Shown: positions 1-8,727, counted from the first letter of the stretch. The stretch is DNA of 64,000 nucleotides from Bradyrhizobium sp. SZCCT0153 (GCF_018129995.1 NZ_JAFCKS010000008.1:170069-234068), one strand, 5' to 3'. Translations and numbers: made by a program. Notes: generated by a model from the sequence alone, not told the origin.

Positions 1-801
1 CGCGCCGACAAGGATTCGCTGTCGCAATTGCCGAAGATCGAGATGGTGGCGAGCTTCGGTGTCGGCTACGACCACATCGACGCCAAATACGCGGCCGAGC
101 ACAGCATCATCGTCACCAACACGCCCGACGTGCTGACCGAGGAGGTCGCCGACGTTGCGATGGGCCTTCTGATCTCCACCGTGCGTGAGTTCATCAAGGC
201 CGACCGTTACGTGCGTTCAGGCCTCTGGCAGACCCAGAACTATCCGCTCAGCGTCGGCTCGCTGCGCGACCGCAAGGTCGGCATCGTCGGCATGGGCCGG
301 ATCGGCCAGGCCATCGCGCGCCGGCTCGATGCCTCGCTGGTGCCGGTGGTCTATCACTCCCGCAATCCGTCGAAGGACGTCTCCTACAAGCACTACCCCG
401 ATTTGATCGAGATGGCGAAGGCGGTGGACACGCTGATGGTGATCGTGCCCGGCGGCGCCGCGACCGAAAAGATGATCAACGCCGAGGTGCTCAAGGCGCT
501 CGGCCCGCGCGGCGTGCTGGTCAACGTGGCGCGCGGCTCTGTGGTCGACGAGGCGGCGCTGGTCCAGGCACTGAAGTCCGGCACCATTCTCGCCGCCGGT
601 CTCGACGTGTTCGCGGCCGAGCCGACCGTGCCGGACGAGCTCAAGTCCATGCAGAACGTCGTGCTGCTGCCGCATATCGGCTCGGCCTCGGTGGTGACGC
701 GCAACGCGATGGACCAGCTCGTGGTCGACAACCTCAAGGCCTGGTTCGGCGGCAAGGCGCCGTTGACGCCGGTGGCGGAAACGCCGTTCAAGGGACGCTG
801 A
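1..801 (+). CDS. D-isomer specific 2-hydroxyacid dehydrogenase (5' partial)
   Basis: NAD(P)-dependent reduction of a 2-keto acid, probably glyoxylate, hydroxypyruvate or a related substrate, in the cytoplasm. The reading frame is open from base 1, so the N-terminus lies outside the window. Visible hallmarks are the Rossmann dinucleotide motif VGIVGMGRIGQAIA, the substrate-side motif VNVARGSVVDEAAL with its conserved Arg, the Glu in DVFAAEPTVP, and the catalytic His in LLPHIGSAS. The family is certain; the substrate cannot be told from sequence. The stop codon overlaps the start of the next gene by one base (TGATG), so the two are probably co-translated. Confidence 0.93.
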   Translation, partial: RADKDSLSQLPKIEMVASFGVGYDHIDAKYAAEHSIIVTNTPDVLTEEVADVAMGLLISTVREFIKADRYVRSGLWQTQNYPLSVGSLRDRKVGIVGMGRIGQAIARRLDASLVPVVYHSRNPSKDVSYKHYPDLIEMAKAVDTLMVIVPGGAATEKMINAEVLKALGPRGVLVNVARGSVVDEAALVQALKSGTILAAGLDVFAAEPTVPDELKSMQNVVLLPHIGSASVVTRNAMDQLVVDNLKAWFGGKAPLTPVAETPFKGR

Positions 802-1508
802 TGAGAGTTCTTCGGGTCGTCGCACTGGCCATCGCGGCATGTATTGCCGCGATCAGCCTTGCTCGGACGAGCCCTGCATTGGCGCAGGATACGACGACCC
901 TGAAGAAGGAGATGCCCGGGCAGTGGGAGCTCTCGACCACCGAGCGCAGCAAGACCTGTGTCGTCACGCTCAAGGCTGACGCCGCCGCACAAGGCTTCAA
1001 GCTCGAACTGGAGCCAGCCTGCAAGGCCACGCTGCCTTTCACCAAGGACATCGTCGCCTGGAGCGTCAGGGGTCTCGACATCGTCCGTTTGCAGGATGCA
1101 ACCGGTGAAGCCGTGATCGACTTCACCGAGGTCGAGGCCGGCATCTTCGAAGGCCTGCGCCAGGGCGAGGGCGTCTACATCCTGCAGGATCTTGCCGCCG
1201 CACGGTCGATGGCCAAGTCGATGGACCAGATGATCGGGGACTGGGCGATGGTGCGCGGCAACGGCCAGCCGGTGTGCGGGCTGACGCTGACCAACACGGA
1301 AGCCGGCCAGGACAATTTCCAGGTCTTCCTCAAGCCGAAATGCGATGCGGCCATCGCACAGTTCAATCCGACGCAATGGCGGCTCGAACGCGGCCAGATC
1401 ATCCTGCTGTCGAAGTCCGGCGATGTCTGGCAGTTCGAGGCCGACGACAACGCGCAGTGGCGGCGCGTCCCCGACACCGCCGATCCCCTGATCATGCTGC
1501 GTCAGTAG
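801..1508 (+). CDS. Tandem AprI/Inh-type protease inhibitor, exported
   Basis: A 235-residue protein with a cleavable signal peptide (about residues 1-29, ending SPALAQ). Two similar segments follow, about residues 38-115 and 140-225. Each opens with a G-x-W motif (GQWELS, then GDWAMV) followed by a C-x-V/L-T-L strand and a second Cys, the pattern of the Inh beta-barrel family that plugs serralysin-type metalloproteases in the periplasm. Most Inh proteins have a single domain, so a tandem form is unusual. It starts inside the stop codon of the dehydrogenase. No serralysin is present; the nearest protease is the cytoplasmic-looking subtilase at 2446. Family assignment is from pattern only. Confidence 0.75.
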   Translation: MRVLRVVALAIAACIAAISLARTSPALAQDTTTLKKEMPGQWELSTTERSKTCVVTLKADAAAQGFKLELEPACKATLPFTKDIVAWSVRGLDIVRLQDATGEAVIDFTEVEAGIFEGLRQGEGVYILQDLAAARSMAKSMDQMIGDWAMVRGNGQPVCGLTLTNTEAGQDNFQVFLKPKCDAAIAQFNPTQWRLERGQIILLSKSGDVWQFEADDNAQWRRVPDTADPLIMLRQ

Positions 1509-1828
1509 GCGCCGCGAGCGTGCTCGGCCTGCTACGGTTCGCCCGGCAATGCAGAGCATCGTCCGGAGACGCGCGCTTTGGCGGGCTCCTCACCATGAGG
1601 GTCTGATATCTCGCCGCGAAACGCGACCTCATCCTGAGGGCCCCGCCGGAGGCGGGCGTCTCGAAGGATGGCCGCAGGTTACGTCGTCGGCTCGGCACAT
1701 GTGAAGTGGGTTACAGCGTCGGCAGGAAAATCAGGGCAGGATCGGGACCGCAGGGCGACCGCGCGCGAGGGAACCGGGAGGAAGGCTCCTTCCGTTAGCG
1801 ATGCGGGAAGTCCGGCAAGGAGTTTTGC
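1509..1828. repeat. 320-bp intergenic stretch with a dispersed palindromic repeat
   Basis: No convincing gene here. About 1585-1680 carries a repeat-like block with the phrases CTCACCATGAGGGTC and CCTCATCCTGAGG, and a perfect 6-bp hairpin (CCCGCC at 1642-1647, GGCGGG at 1651-1656) followed by CGTCTCGAAGGATGG. This matches a repeat type I associate with Bradyrhizobium intergenic regions. The remainder shows no clear promoter or terminator. Confidence 0.6.
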
Positions 1829-2203
1829 ATGAGCAGGCGCGTCCTCGCGATCGGCATCGAACCGGGCAATGCGGACTACAGCGCGTTCCCGCAAGTCACG
1901 CCCGAGCTAGTGCGCACCTACATCGATGCGCAATTGCTGCGCCTGCGCGATCTCGGCTACGAGGTCACGAGTTGCCTGATCGATCTCGACGCCACGGCGG
2001 AAGCCGGAGTCACGGCGGCGCTGCGCGACGAGAGCTTCGGCTGCATCCTGATCGGCGCGGGTCTGCGTGAGCCGAGGGAGCGCCTGCTGCTATTCGAGAA
2101 GGTGCTCAACCTCGTCCATCGCCTGGCGCCGAATGCGGCGATCTGCTTCAACACCACGCCCGCCGACACCGCCGAAGCCGTGCAGCGCTGGATCTACACG
2201 TGA
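1829..2203 (+). CDS. Conserved hypothetical protein, 124 aa
   Basis: Unrecognised small cytoplasmic protein with no signal peptide or membrane segment. It has alternating hydrophobic strands and helices (VLAIGIEPG near the N-terminus, CILIGAGL about residue 70, AAICFNTTPAD near 105), suggesting a small Rossmann-like alpha/beta fold. The start is an ATG preceded by AAGGAG about 8 bases upstream, a good ribosome binding site. Stand-alone gene between a repeat region and the protease cassette; codon use matches typical high-GC genes of the window. Function unknown. Confidence 0.7.
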   Translation: MSRRVLAIGIEPGNADYSAFPQVTPELVRTYIDAQLLRLRDLGYEVTSCLIDLDATAEAGVTAALRDESFGCILIGAGLREPRERLLLFEKVLNLVHRLAPNAAICFNTTPADTAEAVQRWIYT

Positions 2204-2445
2204 TGGAGCACGGCATTCACATCCTTGCAGCGACAGCGTTGGTTCCCGAAAACAGGATTGAAACGACTTGGCGTCCGTGCAATTGTAGCGTGTATCACGA
2301 CGGGATATTGAGCGTCGCGACATCCGAATTGACATAAGCGGTTTTTGCTTTCGGTCGCCGAAGCGCCGGAAGCCTGATGAATTTCAAAAAGCGCGCGCTC
2401 CGCATGTGATGCGAGCACGTGTCTGGATGCGGGAGTAGTTTCCGT

Positions 2446-4146
2446 ATGGTGCGCAAGAAGCCGGCGAGCGAAAAGGCTAGCGACACGAGTGCTAGCGACA
2501 CAAGGGCTGGCGAGACAAAGGCTAATGCGGGCGATGTCAGGCGAGTCCTGACCAAGACCTCGATCGCGCCCGATCTGCTCGCCGTCATGGATGGCGGCCC
2601 GAAGAGGAAGACCGCAGCAAGAGCCGCTGCCGCGGAGCCTACGTTCAAGGTGATCATCGAATTCAACCGGAGTTTTCCGGGGGGAATCGGCGGCGCACGG
2701 CTTGTCTTGCTGTGGGCCTACAGCAAGGCGCGCGGGCTGGCGGACCCGGCGGTCCAGATGAAGCTTCTTCCCGCGTTCGGGCCCGCCGCATCCCGCTTCG
2801 ATCCGTCGCTGATGGCCATGTTCGATCCGTCCGACGATATCGACATCGAGAAGTCGATGTGGACGGATAATTACGTTTTCGCAAGGCTGACCAGCAAGAC
2901 GATCGGCACTCTCTCGGATTGCAAGCCGGCGGATGTGAGCAGTTCCCAATCGTCGGCAGCGGCTGAGAAGCCGATCGCGCTGATCTACAAGATCTGGCGA
3001 GATCACGAGATCAAGCGTTGCGTCTATGAGTCGGTGCGAACGATCAAGTGCGACGCGGCGTTCAATACCTTTCAAGCAGGCGGAAAGGGGATTGTCTGGG
3101 CGGTCGCCGATACCGGCATCGACGCAACTCATCCGCACTTCCAGTCGCTCGAAACCACCAAGCTTCCGGATGGGCTCCTGCACAAGGATTTTACGGAGCC
3201 GCATCCGAATGATCCCGATGCGTCCCAGGCCGCAGCTCTGACCGATCAGGACGGGCATGGCACACATGTCGCCGGCATCATCGCCGGGCTGACATGCCGC
3301 AAGCAGGACAACCTGCCCGGGATCGAGACGGCAATCGCGACAATAAGCATCAGGACGGAGGTCCGGGACAGCAAGGGGAATGTCAGCAAGGTCAATGTCG
3401 AGCATAAGAAGCCGATCGCGGGATTGGCGCGCGACTGCAAGCTCGTCAGTCTGAAAGTGCTTGCCGATGGTGAGTCGGGCGATCTCAGCAACCTGCTGGC
3501 CGCGCTCGGCTATATTCAGCGCTGCAACGACAACGGACGGAGCCTGAAGATTCACGGCGTGAATCTCAGCCTCGGCTATCCGTTCGATCCCGAATGGTTT
3601 GCGGCCGGGCAGAGCCCTCTTTGCGTCGAGGTCGACCGCCTTGTGCACTCGGGGGTCTGCGTGGTCGTCGCGGCCGGCAATGGTGGATACGGTGTCGTCA
3701 GCGGCTATTACGGGGCGGCCGAGCGCGCGGCGCACATGGGGACGATCGCGGATCCCGGCAATGCGAGCCTTGCGATCACGGTGGGATCGACCCATCGCGA
3801 CATGCCCCACACGTTCGGTGTTTCGTTCTTCTCGGCCAAGGGCCCGACCTCGGACGGCCGGATGAAGCCCGATCTGGTCGCGCCGGGCGAGCGCATCGTC
3901 TCCTGCGCTTTGATGAAAGGCGCTGCCGCGAACGAGGCATTGTTTCGAGAGGATTCCGGGACCAGCATGGCCGCCCCCCACGTTTCGGGCGCGATCGCGG
4001 CCTTTCTGTCGGTCCGCAACGAGTTCCTCGGGCAGCCCGAACAGGTGAAGGACATCTTCGTCGCGGCTGCGACCAATATAAAGCGCCGGCCCGAATTCCA
4101 GGGGGCCGGCCTGCTCGATCTGCTGCGCGCTTTGCAATCCGTCTAG
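2446..4146 (+). CDS. Cytoplasmic subtilisin-like serine protease (S8), first gene of cassette
   Basis: 566-residue S8 peptidase. Catalytic triad visible: Asp222 in VADTGID, His271 in DGHGTHVAGI, Ser507 in SGTSMAAPHVSG, with oxyanion Asn412 in AAGNGGYG. The first 50 residues are low-complexity (repeated SDTSASDT-like units), then about 150 residues of unassigned sequence precede the protease domain. There is no signal peptide or obvious propeptide cleavage site, so it probably acts inside the cell. ATG 2446 is preferred because GGGAG lies 10 bases upstream; GTG 2419 in frame is the alternative. The next gene follows after 11 bases. Base composition looks less GC-rich than flanking genes. The partner genes suggest a regulated role in a conflict system; this is inference. 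Confidence 0.88.
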   Translation: MVRKKPASEKASDTSASDTRAGETKANAGDVRRVLTKTSIAPDLLAVMDGGPKRKTAARAAAAEPTFKVIIEFNRSFPGGIGGARLVLLWAYSKARGLADPAVQMKLLPAFGPAASRFDPSLMAMFDPSDDIDIEKSMWTDNYVFARLTSKTIGTLSDCKPADVSSSQSSAAAEKPIALIYKIWRDHEIKRCVYESVRTIKCDAAFNTFQAGGKGIVWAVADTGIDATHPHFQSLETTKLPDGLLHKDFTEPHPNDPDASQAAALTDQDGHGTHVAGIIAGLTCRKQDNLPGIETAIATISIRTEVRDSKGNVSKVNVEHKKPIAGLARDCKLVSLKVLADGESGDLSNLLAALGYIQRCNDNGRSLKIHGVNLSLGYPFDPEWFAAGQSPLCVEVDRLVHSGVCVVVAAGNGGYGVVSGYYGAAERAAHMGTIADPGNASLAITVGSTHRDMPHTFGVSFFSAKGPTSDGRMKPDLVAPGERIVSCALMKGAAANEALFREDSGTSMAAPHVSGAIAAFLSVRNEFLGQPEQVKDIFVAAATNIKRRPEFQGAGLLDLLRALQSV

Positions 4147-4157
4147 GGAGGACGCCC

Positions 4158-5471
4158 ATGAGCAATGTTCCGTCGATTTGGCTGGAGTTTGACGAGAATG
4201 GTGCAATCGACGCGGGCATCGCAGCGCAGCTCACGGCATTGCTCGGCAAGCCGGGAATCGAGGACCTGGTGGTGATGTCCCACGGCTGGAAGAACGACAA
4301 GAACGATGCGACGAAGCTGTACGGGACCCTCTGGGCGAACGCCGCCGGCAATCTGCCGGCTGGCCGCGCGGACAAGATCGTCGTCGCCGGCGTGCTGTGG
4401 CCCGCCAAGGCGTTTCAGACCGACTTCGATGCCGCTGCGATCACGGATGTCGGCACGCCAGGCACGCTTTCCGCTTCCGGAGGCACTTCGGCTTCAGACC
4501 TGCCTCAGCAGGAGTTCGACGCGTTATTGGCGGACTTCGCCCGTTTCATGGGGCCGTCCGCGGCGCAGACCATCGCCGCCGCGCGCACCGCTGCCCAGCA
4601 CTTGAACCCCGACGCCTCGCACGATCTTGCCAAGCAAGCCGCAGCAGCGGCCGGGGTAGATGCACACTCGCCCGACAAGGAACTTCGGGGCGATGCCACC
4701 CGTATAGCGCGCGCCGCCGCCGATCGTACCGAGGCACAGTTTCTGCTCGGCAGCCTTACCACGCCACCCGTGCTGAAGCTCGCGCCGAAGGTCGGCGGTG
4801 CCATGGGTCTCAGCAGTGCCGTGCATGGCTTTTTCACCGGCGCGCGCGCTGCTGTCGGCCGCTTCCTCAACCAGCTCACCTACTACGAGATGAAAAAGCG
4901 TGCCGGCGTCATCGGTGTCAGCCTGATCGACAAGGTTCTTGGAAAGCTCACGCCTTCGCATCCGATCAGGGTGCATCTGGTCGGCCACAGCTTTGGTGGG
5001 CGATTGGTCACGGCGGCCGCCAATCGCTGGGCTGCGGTGCCGAATCTGGAGCTGTTTTCGCTCACGATCCTGCAGGGCGCCTATTCCCACAATGCCATGT
5101 CTCATCAGGTCGCGGGAGCGTTTCCGAACGTGGTCGGCAAGCCGACCGGGCCAATCGCGATCACGCACACCCACAACGACCTTGCGTGTACGCTCGCTTA
5201 TGCGATCGCATCGCGTTTTTCGCGTGACACCACCCAAGGCGTCGGAGATGCGAGCGACGAGTTCGGCGCGATGGGTGCAAACGGGCCCCAGAAACTCGAG
5301 CCGGGCGCAAGCGAGCCCGACAACATCACCCAAGTGTTCGCGCCCAAGCGAGGCAAGGTCAACACGTTCCTGGCCGACGCATATATCCTCAAGACCAACC
5401 AAACTGACGCTCACAACAACGTCACAAATGCGGTCGTCGGGCAACTTCTGGCCAGTGTCATCCAGGCATGA
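4158..5471 (+). CDS. Alpha/beta-hydrolase (lipase/esterase-like), second gene of cassette
   Basis: 437-residue serine hydrolase. The nucleophile elbow is GHSFGGRLV with Ser278; an earlier LVVMSHGWKND segment (about residues 37-47) fits the oxyanion-hole HG motif. About 150 residues between them are Ala-rich and helical, and could form a lid or an interaction region. A late His in ITHTHNDLACTLA (about residue 340) is a candidate for the triad. No signal peptide, so cytoplasmic. Start ATG 4158 has GGGAGG just upstream and sits 11 bases after the protease stop, implying co-transcription and probably a functional pair. The reading frame remains open upstream inside the protease gene, but that part is shadow. 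Substrate unknown: lipid, ester and peptide are all possible. Confidence 0.8.
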   Translation: MSNVPSIWLEFDENGAIDAGIAAQLTALLGKPGIEDLVVMSHGWKNDKNDATKLYGTLWANAAGNLPAGRADKIVVAGVLWPAKAFQTDFDAAAITDVGTPGTLSASGGTSASDLPQQEFDALLADFARFMGPSAAQTIAAARTAAQHLNPDASHDLAKQAAAAAGVDAHSPDKELRGDATRIARAAADRTEAQFLLGSLTTPPVLKLAPKVGGAMGLSSAVHGFFTGARAAVGRFLNQLTYYEMKKRAGVIGVSLIDKVLGKLTPSHPIRVHLVGHSFGGRLVTAAANRWAAVPNLELFSLTILQGAYSHNAMSHQVAGAFPNVVGKPTGPIAITHTHNDLACTLAYAIASRFSRDTTQGVGDASDEFGAMGANGPQKLEPGASEPDNITQVFAPKRGKVNTFLADAYILKTNQTDAHNNVTNAVVGQLLASVIQA

Positions 5472-5531
5472 CCTTGGCGTGACGAGCCATCGCATTTTGC
5501 GTACGGTCATTCCGCGAAGGTCGGGTGTCTC

Positions 5532-7760
5532 ATGCCAGCATCGCTGCGGGGCGTCATCCTTGATTTCGACGGACCGGTCTTCGACGGCCGCGCCGCCAGC
5601 CAGAAGGCGCTGACAACAACTTTCGATCTGTATGAGCCGACGGTCGGACGGCCCGACATCGCGGTCAATACGTTGCCGCTTTACGGTCCCAATGCATTGA
5701 TCGCGCTTGCCTACGCAGATATTCCCGCAGCTGCCGCGAAACTTACGGAAATCTGCGACTTCTATCGCAAAACGGTCAAAGCCTGCGAACGTCAGGGCAA
5801 GATCGTCAGCGGGGTTCAGACGCTTCTTCAGGATCTCAAGGGGCGTGACATCAAGTGCGCGATACTCTCGTCGCGCGAGACGGCCGAGCTGGTCGATCTG
5901 GTGACCCATTTCGGTCTCCACGGCGTCATCGACGAGATCTGGGGAAAAGATGCGCCGTCGGGCGCCAAGCCAAACCCCGTGGTGGTTCGGGCCCTGGCCG
6001 GAAAAATGAACATCGCGCCGAATGAACTGGTCTACATCGGCGATTCCGATCGCGACTACGACGTCACCCAAGGCACCGGCGTCGCTTACTACCATGCCGC
6101 CTGGACCGGCGAGCCGAGCAGTCGCGCCTACACCGGCTGTCGTGCCTTGCTACGCAACGTCGCTGATCTCGAAGCTGTTCTGCGCGACACGCCCGCCCCA
6201 CAGCTCGGGTCGCACCGGAACATGCCCTCGACCCTGAAGGGCGCCATCCGGGTCGATCGCCTGGTGTTCTATGCCGGCGCCGGAGTTTCCGTCCAATCCG
6301 GCATCGGCGGCTGGAATGACCACTACTTTCCGATCCTGCAACAGTTGAAAATGAGCCTGTGGGCGGGGCAAACGACGTACAGCCTGCCGCAATTGCTGCA
6401 ACTGGTCGCCGCCGAATCGGCGCGCTCGCAAGACGTTTACGAGCGCTTCAAGCAGAGCTTTGCGAACCGCAAGCAAAAGCGGCCGAACGCCTATCATTAC
6501 GCGATGATGCGGTCTGGTGCGTCGCGGATCTGGACCACCAATTATGATCAGTTGTTCGAAGCCGCATTGGCGAGCGGCAATTTCCCGCACTCCGTCGTGA
6601 CGGACGACGGCACGCTGCTGGAGAATTTTGCCAACAGCCATCTGATCGTCAAGATGAACGGAGACTTCGAGCACTCCCGGTACGCCAACAATCTCGACTG
6701 GGATCTCGTTTTCCTGGAGGAGCAGTTCGATCTGGCCGAACGCCACCGCCGGGAGATATGGCGCCTGTTCGAGGACGATTACCGCAGCAGCTGCATGGTG
6801 TTCGTCGGCACCTCCTTCACCGACCCGGCCCTGCGCCGGCTTTTGTCCAGCGCCGCCAAGGCGGTGCCCCGTACCCGTTTCTGGCACCACCTTCTGGTGA
6901 AGGCGGCCGAGCATCCTGCCGACCGGATCGTCGAGGCCATGTATGTCGAGAATTTGAGACGCATGCGAATCGAGACGCACCTTTTCAAGGAGTATTCCGA
7001 CATCGAACGCTGGGTGCGGCAGATCGCCGTGATCGCGAACAGGCCGATCGCCGGATTCGGCGGCACCGCCAAGCAGGAGGACGGTGTGCTGGTGCCGGAT
7101 GGTGTCCTCGATGGCGGGACCATCACGACGTCCGACATCGGGACGCTCTGTGAACGGATGGGACGCGCCCTGGTGCGGCGCGACTTCCGGGTGACGTCCG
7201 GCCATGGCCCCGGCGTGGGCATTCCCGTGGTCGAGGCGGCCTTCGAGGAAAACCCGAGCGCCGCGCGATTCTACCTGCGCAAACGCGGCAGCAGCCAGTT
7301 CAGTCGCACCGCGCCGGCGGTGGTGGTGTCTGACGGAGATGCCGGTCGTCCCGACGGAGAGTTCGGTCGCATGCGGGAACGATTCGTCAGCGAGCTCGAC
7401 GTGCTCGTCGTCATGGGCGGGCCGTCGCGCGAGGGAAAACCATCCGGGACGGAGACCGAGATCAACATGGCATTGGACCGGTCGATCCCAGTCGTCATTC
7501 TCAAGCAGGCCGGTGGAAGCGCCGCGCGGCGTAAAGCGGAGATGATGGGCAACCTCGGAGTGACGTATTCCGATCCGAAGGTCGCCAGCCTGGTCCGAAA
7601 GGTCAACGAGGAGCTCGATGCGGTCGCGCCCGGGGCATTGCCGGCCTATGTCGACACCACCCTCGTCGATCAGATCGAGGATCTGATCGCGGTCTCGATC
7701 GGCAGCGAGGGACGTCGCGCCGGCGATGACGACGGCGTTGCCGACCAGCGGAGATGGTGA
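5532..7760 (+). CDS. HAD phosphatase - SIR2 - SLOG-like fusion protein, third gene of cassette
   Basis: 742-residue multidomain protein. Residues 1-215: HAD hydrolase with DFDGPVFD (Asp11/Asp13), a Lys in AKPNPVVV and motif IV GDSDRDYD (Asp171). Residues 235-500: SIR2-like NAD-binding domain with GAGVS (249-253), TTNYD (Asn337, Asp339) and the late VFVGTSFTDPAL strand; the usual catalytic HG position reads KMNGD, with Asn376 in place of His. Residues 505-700: a SLOG/LOG-like Rossmann domain with SGHGPGVG (about 557), VMGGPSREG (about 629) and ETEIN (641-645). SIR2 followed by SLOG is the layout of the Thoeris NADase ThsA, whose SLOG domain senses a cyclic ADP-ribose signal. The added N-terminal HAD domain is unusual. 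An in-frame ATG at 6222 could give SIR2-SLOG alone. The gene overlaps the next one by 7 bases. Confidence 0.82.
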   Translation: MPASLRGVILDFDGPVFDGRAASQKALTTTFDLYEPTVGRPDIAVNTLPLYGPNALIALAYADIPAAAAKLTEICDFYRKTVKACERQGKIVSGVQTLLQDLKGRDIKCAILSSRETAELVDLVTHFGLHGVIDEIWGKDAPSGAKPNPVVVRALAGKMNIAPNELVYIGDSDRDYDVTQGTGVAYYHAAWTGEPSSRAYTGCRALLRNVADLEAVLRDTPAPQLGSHRNMPSTLKGAIRVDRLVFYAGAGVSVQSGIGGWNDHYFPILQQLKMSLWAGQTTYSLPQLLQLVAAESARSQDVYERFKQSFANRKQKRPNAYHYAMMRSGASRIWTTNYDQLFEAALASGNFPHSVVTDDGTLLENFANSHLIVKMNGDFEHSRYANNLDWDLVFLEEQFDLAERHRREIWRLFEDDYRSSCMVFVGTSFTDPALRRLLSSAAKAVPRTRFWHHLLVKAAEHPADRIVEAMYVENLRRMRIETHLFKEYSDIERWVRQIAVIANRPIAGFGGTAKQEDGVLVPDGVLDGGTITTSDIGTLCERMGRALVRRDFRVTSGHGPGVGIPVVEAAFEENPSAARFYLRKRGSSQFSRTAPAVVVSDGDAGRPDGEFGRMRERFVSELDVLVVMGGPSREGKPSGTETEINMALDRSIPVVILKQAGGSAARRKAEMMGNLGVTYSDPKVASLVRKVNEELDAVAPGALPAYVDTTLVDQIEDLIAVSIGSEGRRAGDDDGVADQRRW

Positions 7761-8620
7761 TGTCCGAGCCGGCGCGGAGCGATCTTGCGAGCATCATCGC
7801 CGATCTCAAGGACTGGTTTCGCGCCTATTCCATCCACCCCGCCTGCGTCGACGTCGCCTTCATCGGAAACACCAGCGGGCAATATCCATCGACGCCCGGA
7901 TTGATGGTGGATTTCGACGCTTTTGTTTTCGTCGCGGCGATGAATGACGCTGCCGGCCAACCCCTGGCCGGGCTGCGTGAGCAATGGACCGGCATCTGCA
8001 ACGCGCGAGGGATTGATTTCGAGCTGCGCATCGTCGAAGGACCCTACAAGCCGCCGGTCGCTGTTCTGCACCGGCCGGTCGTCGTGGTTCATCTCGGCGT
8101 CTTCACCGAGCAGCTCTATCTCGCCGCGCCGCCGCTCAAGCGCTGGGCGTGGCGAAAATACATCTGCGAGCGCGAGCCGGGACGTTTGGCCCGCATGGCA
8201 CCGTCACAACCGACGCTTGCCGAGTTCGTCACCGGCCCCAAGGGCCTGCGCGAGCGATGCGCGGCGATCGAGGCCGGCTCCGTGACGATGACGGAATGGC
8301 TGCTGCCCGGCCTGCAAACCAGATCCTTCGTCGTCACGCAGGATGACGCCAACTTCGCCGAATGCTGCTTTGCCTATGCCGCCAATACGGCGCGAAATCA
8401 CGCCCGGACGCTTGGCCTGGCCGAAGCCGATCAGCTTGCAAATTCCGAGTTCTTCCCCTGGTACGCCGAAGCGGTCTTTCGCTGTCCCGAGCTTGTCGAT
8501 CTGATGAACGACAAGGCCGCCTGCCGGGATCGAGGCTTCGTCGTGGAGATCGCGCACGCGCGCAGCCTCGCCATCCGCTACATGAGGGCGTTGCAGCAGC
8601 ATCTGACCCGAGGCGGCTAG
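7754..8620 (+). CDS. Nucleotidyltransferase-like protein, last gene of cassette
   Basis: 288 residues, no signal peptide. Near the N-terminus, FIGNTSGQYPSTPG is followed by MVDFDAFVFV, which fits the polymerase-beta-type nucleotidyltransferase pattern (small-residue loop, about ten residues, then D-x-D on a strand), with a possible third acidic strand at DFELRIVEG. The C-terminal half is helical (AECCFAYAANTARNHAR onward), like the helical domain that follows many such transferases. The match is by pattern and is moderate. It begins 7 bases before the stop of the HAD-SIR2-SLOG gene, so translation is coupled. If active it might make or modify a nucleotide signal, or modify tRNA or protein; this is inference. 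Confidence 0.6.
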   Translation: MVMSEPARSDLASIIADLKDWFRAYSIHPACVDVAFIGNTSGQYPSTPGLMVDFDAFVFVAAMNDAAGQPLAGLREQWTGICNARGIDFELRIVEGPYKPPVAVLHRPVVVVHLGVFTEQLYLAAPPLKRWAWRKYICEREPGRLARMAPSQPTLAEFVTGPKGLRERCAAIEAGSVTMTEWLLPGLQTRSFVVTQDDANFAECCFAYAANTARNHARTLGLAEADQLANSEFFPWYAEAVFRCPELVDLMNDKAACRDRGFVVEIAHARSLAIRYMRALQQHLTRGG

Positions 8621-8727
8621 CGGGCATCTTCCGTCGGGCAGGGGCGGCTCCGCCGGCCATCGGCGATTGTTCTGGTTCGCCTGATCCGCCGCGGCTATGG
8701 TGGCCGCGGTGGACAGGAGGGTTGCGG

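Noticed and set aside
2329..2334. TTGACA as a -35 element before the protease cassette
   Set aside because: No matching -10 at a suitable distance; chance occurrence cannot be excluded.
3594..4157. Upstream extension of the hydrolase gene inside the protease
   Set aside because: Arg/Gly-rich shadow translation; ATG 4158 with GGGAGG is the true start.
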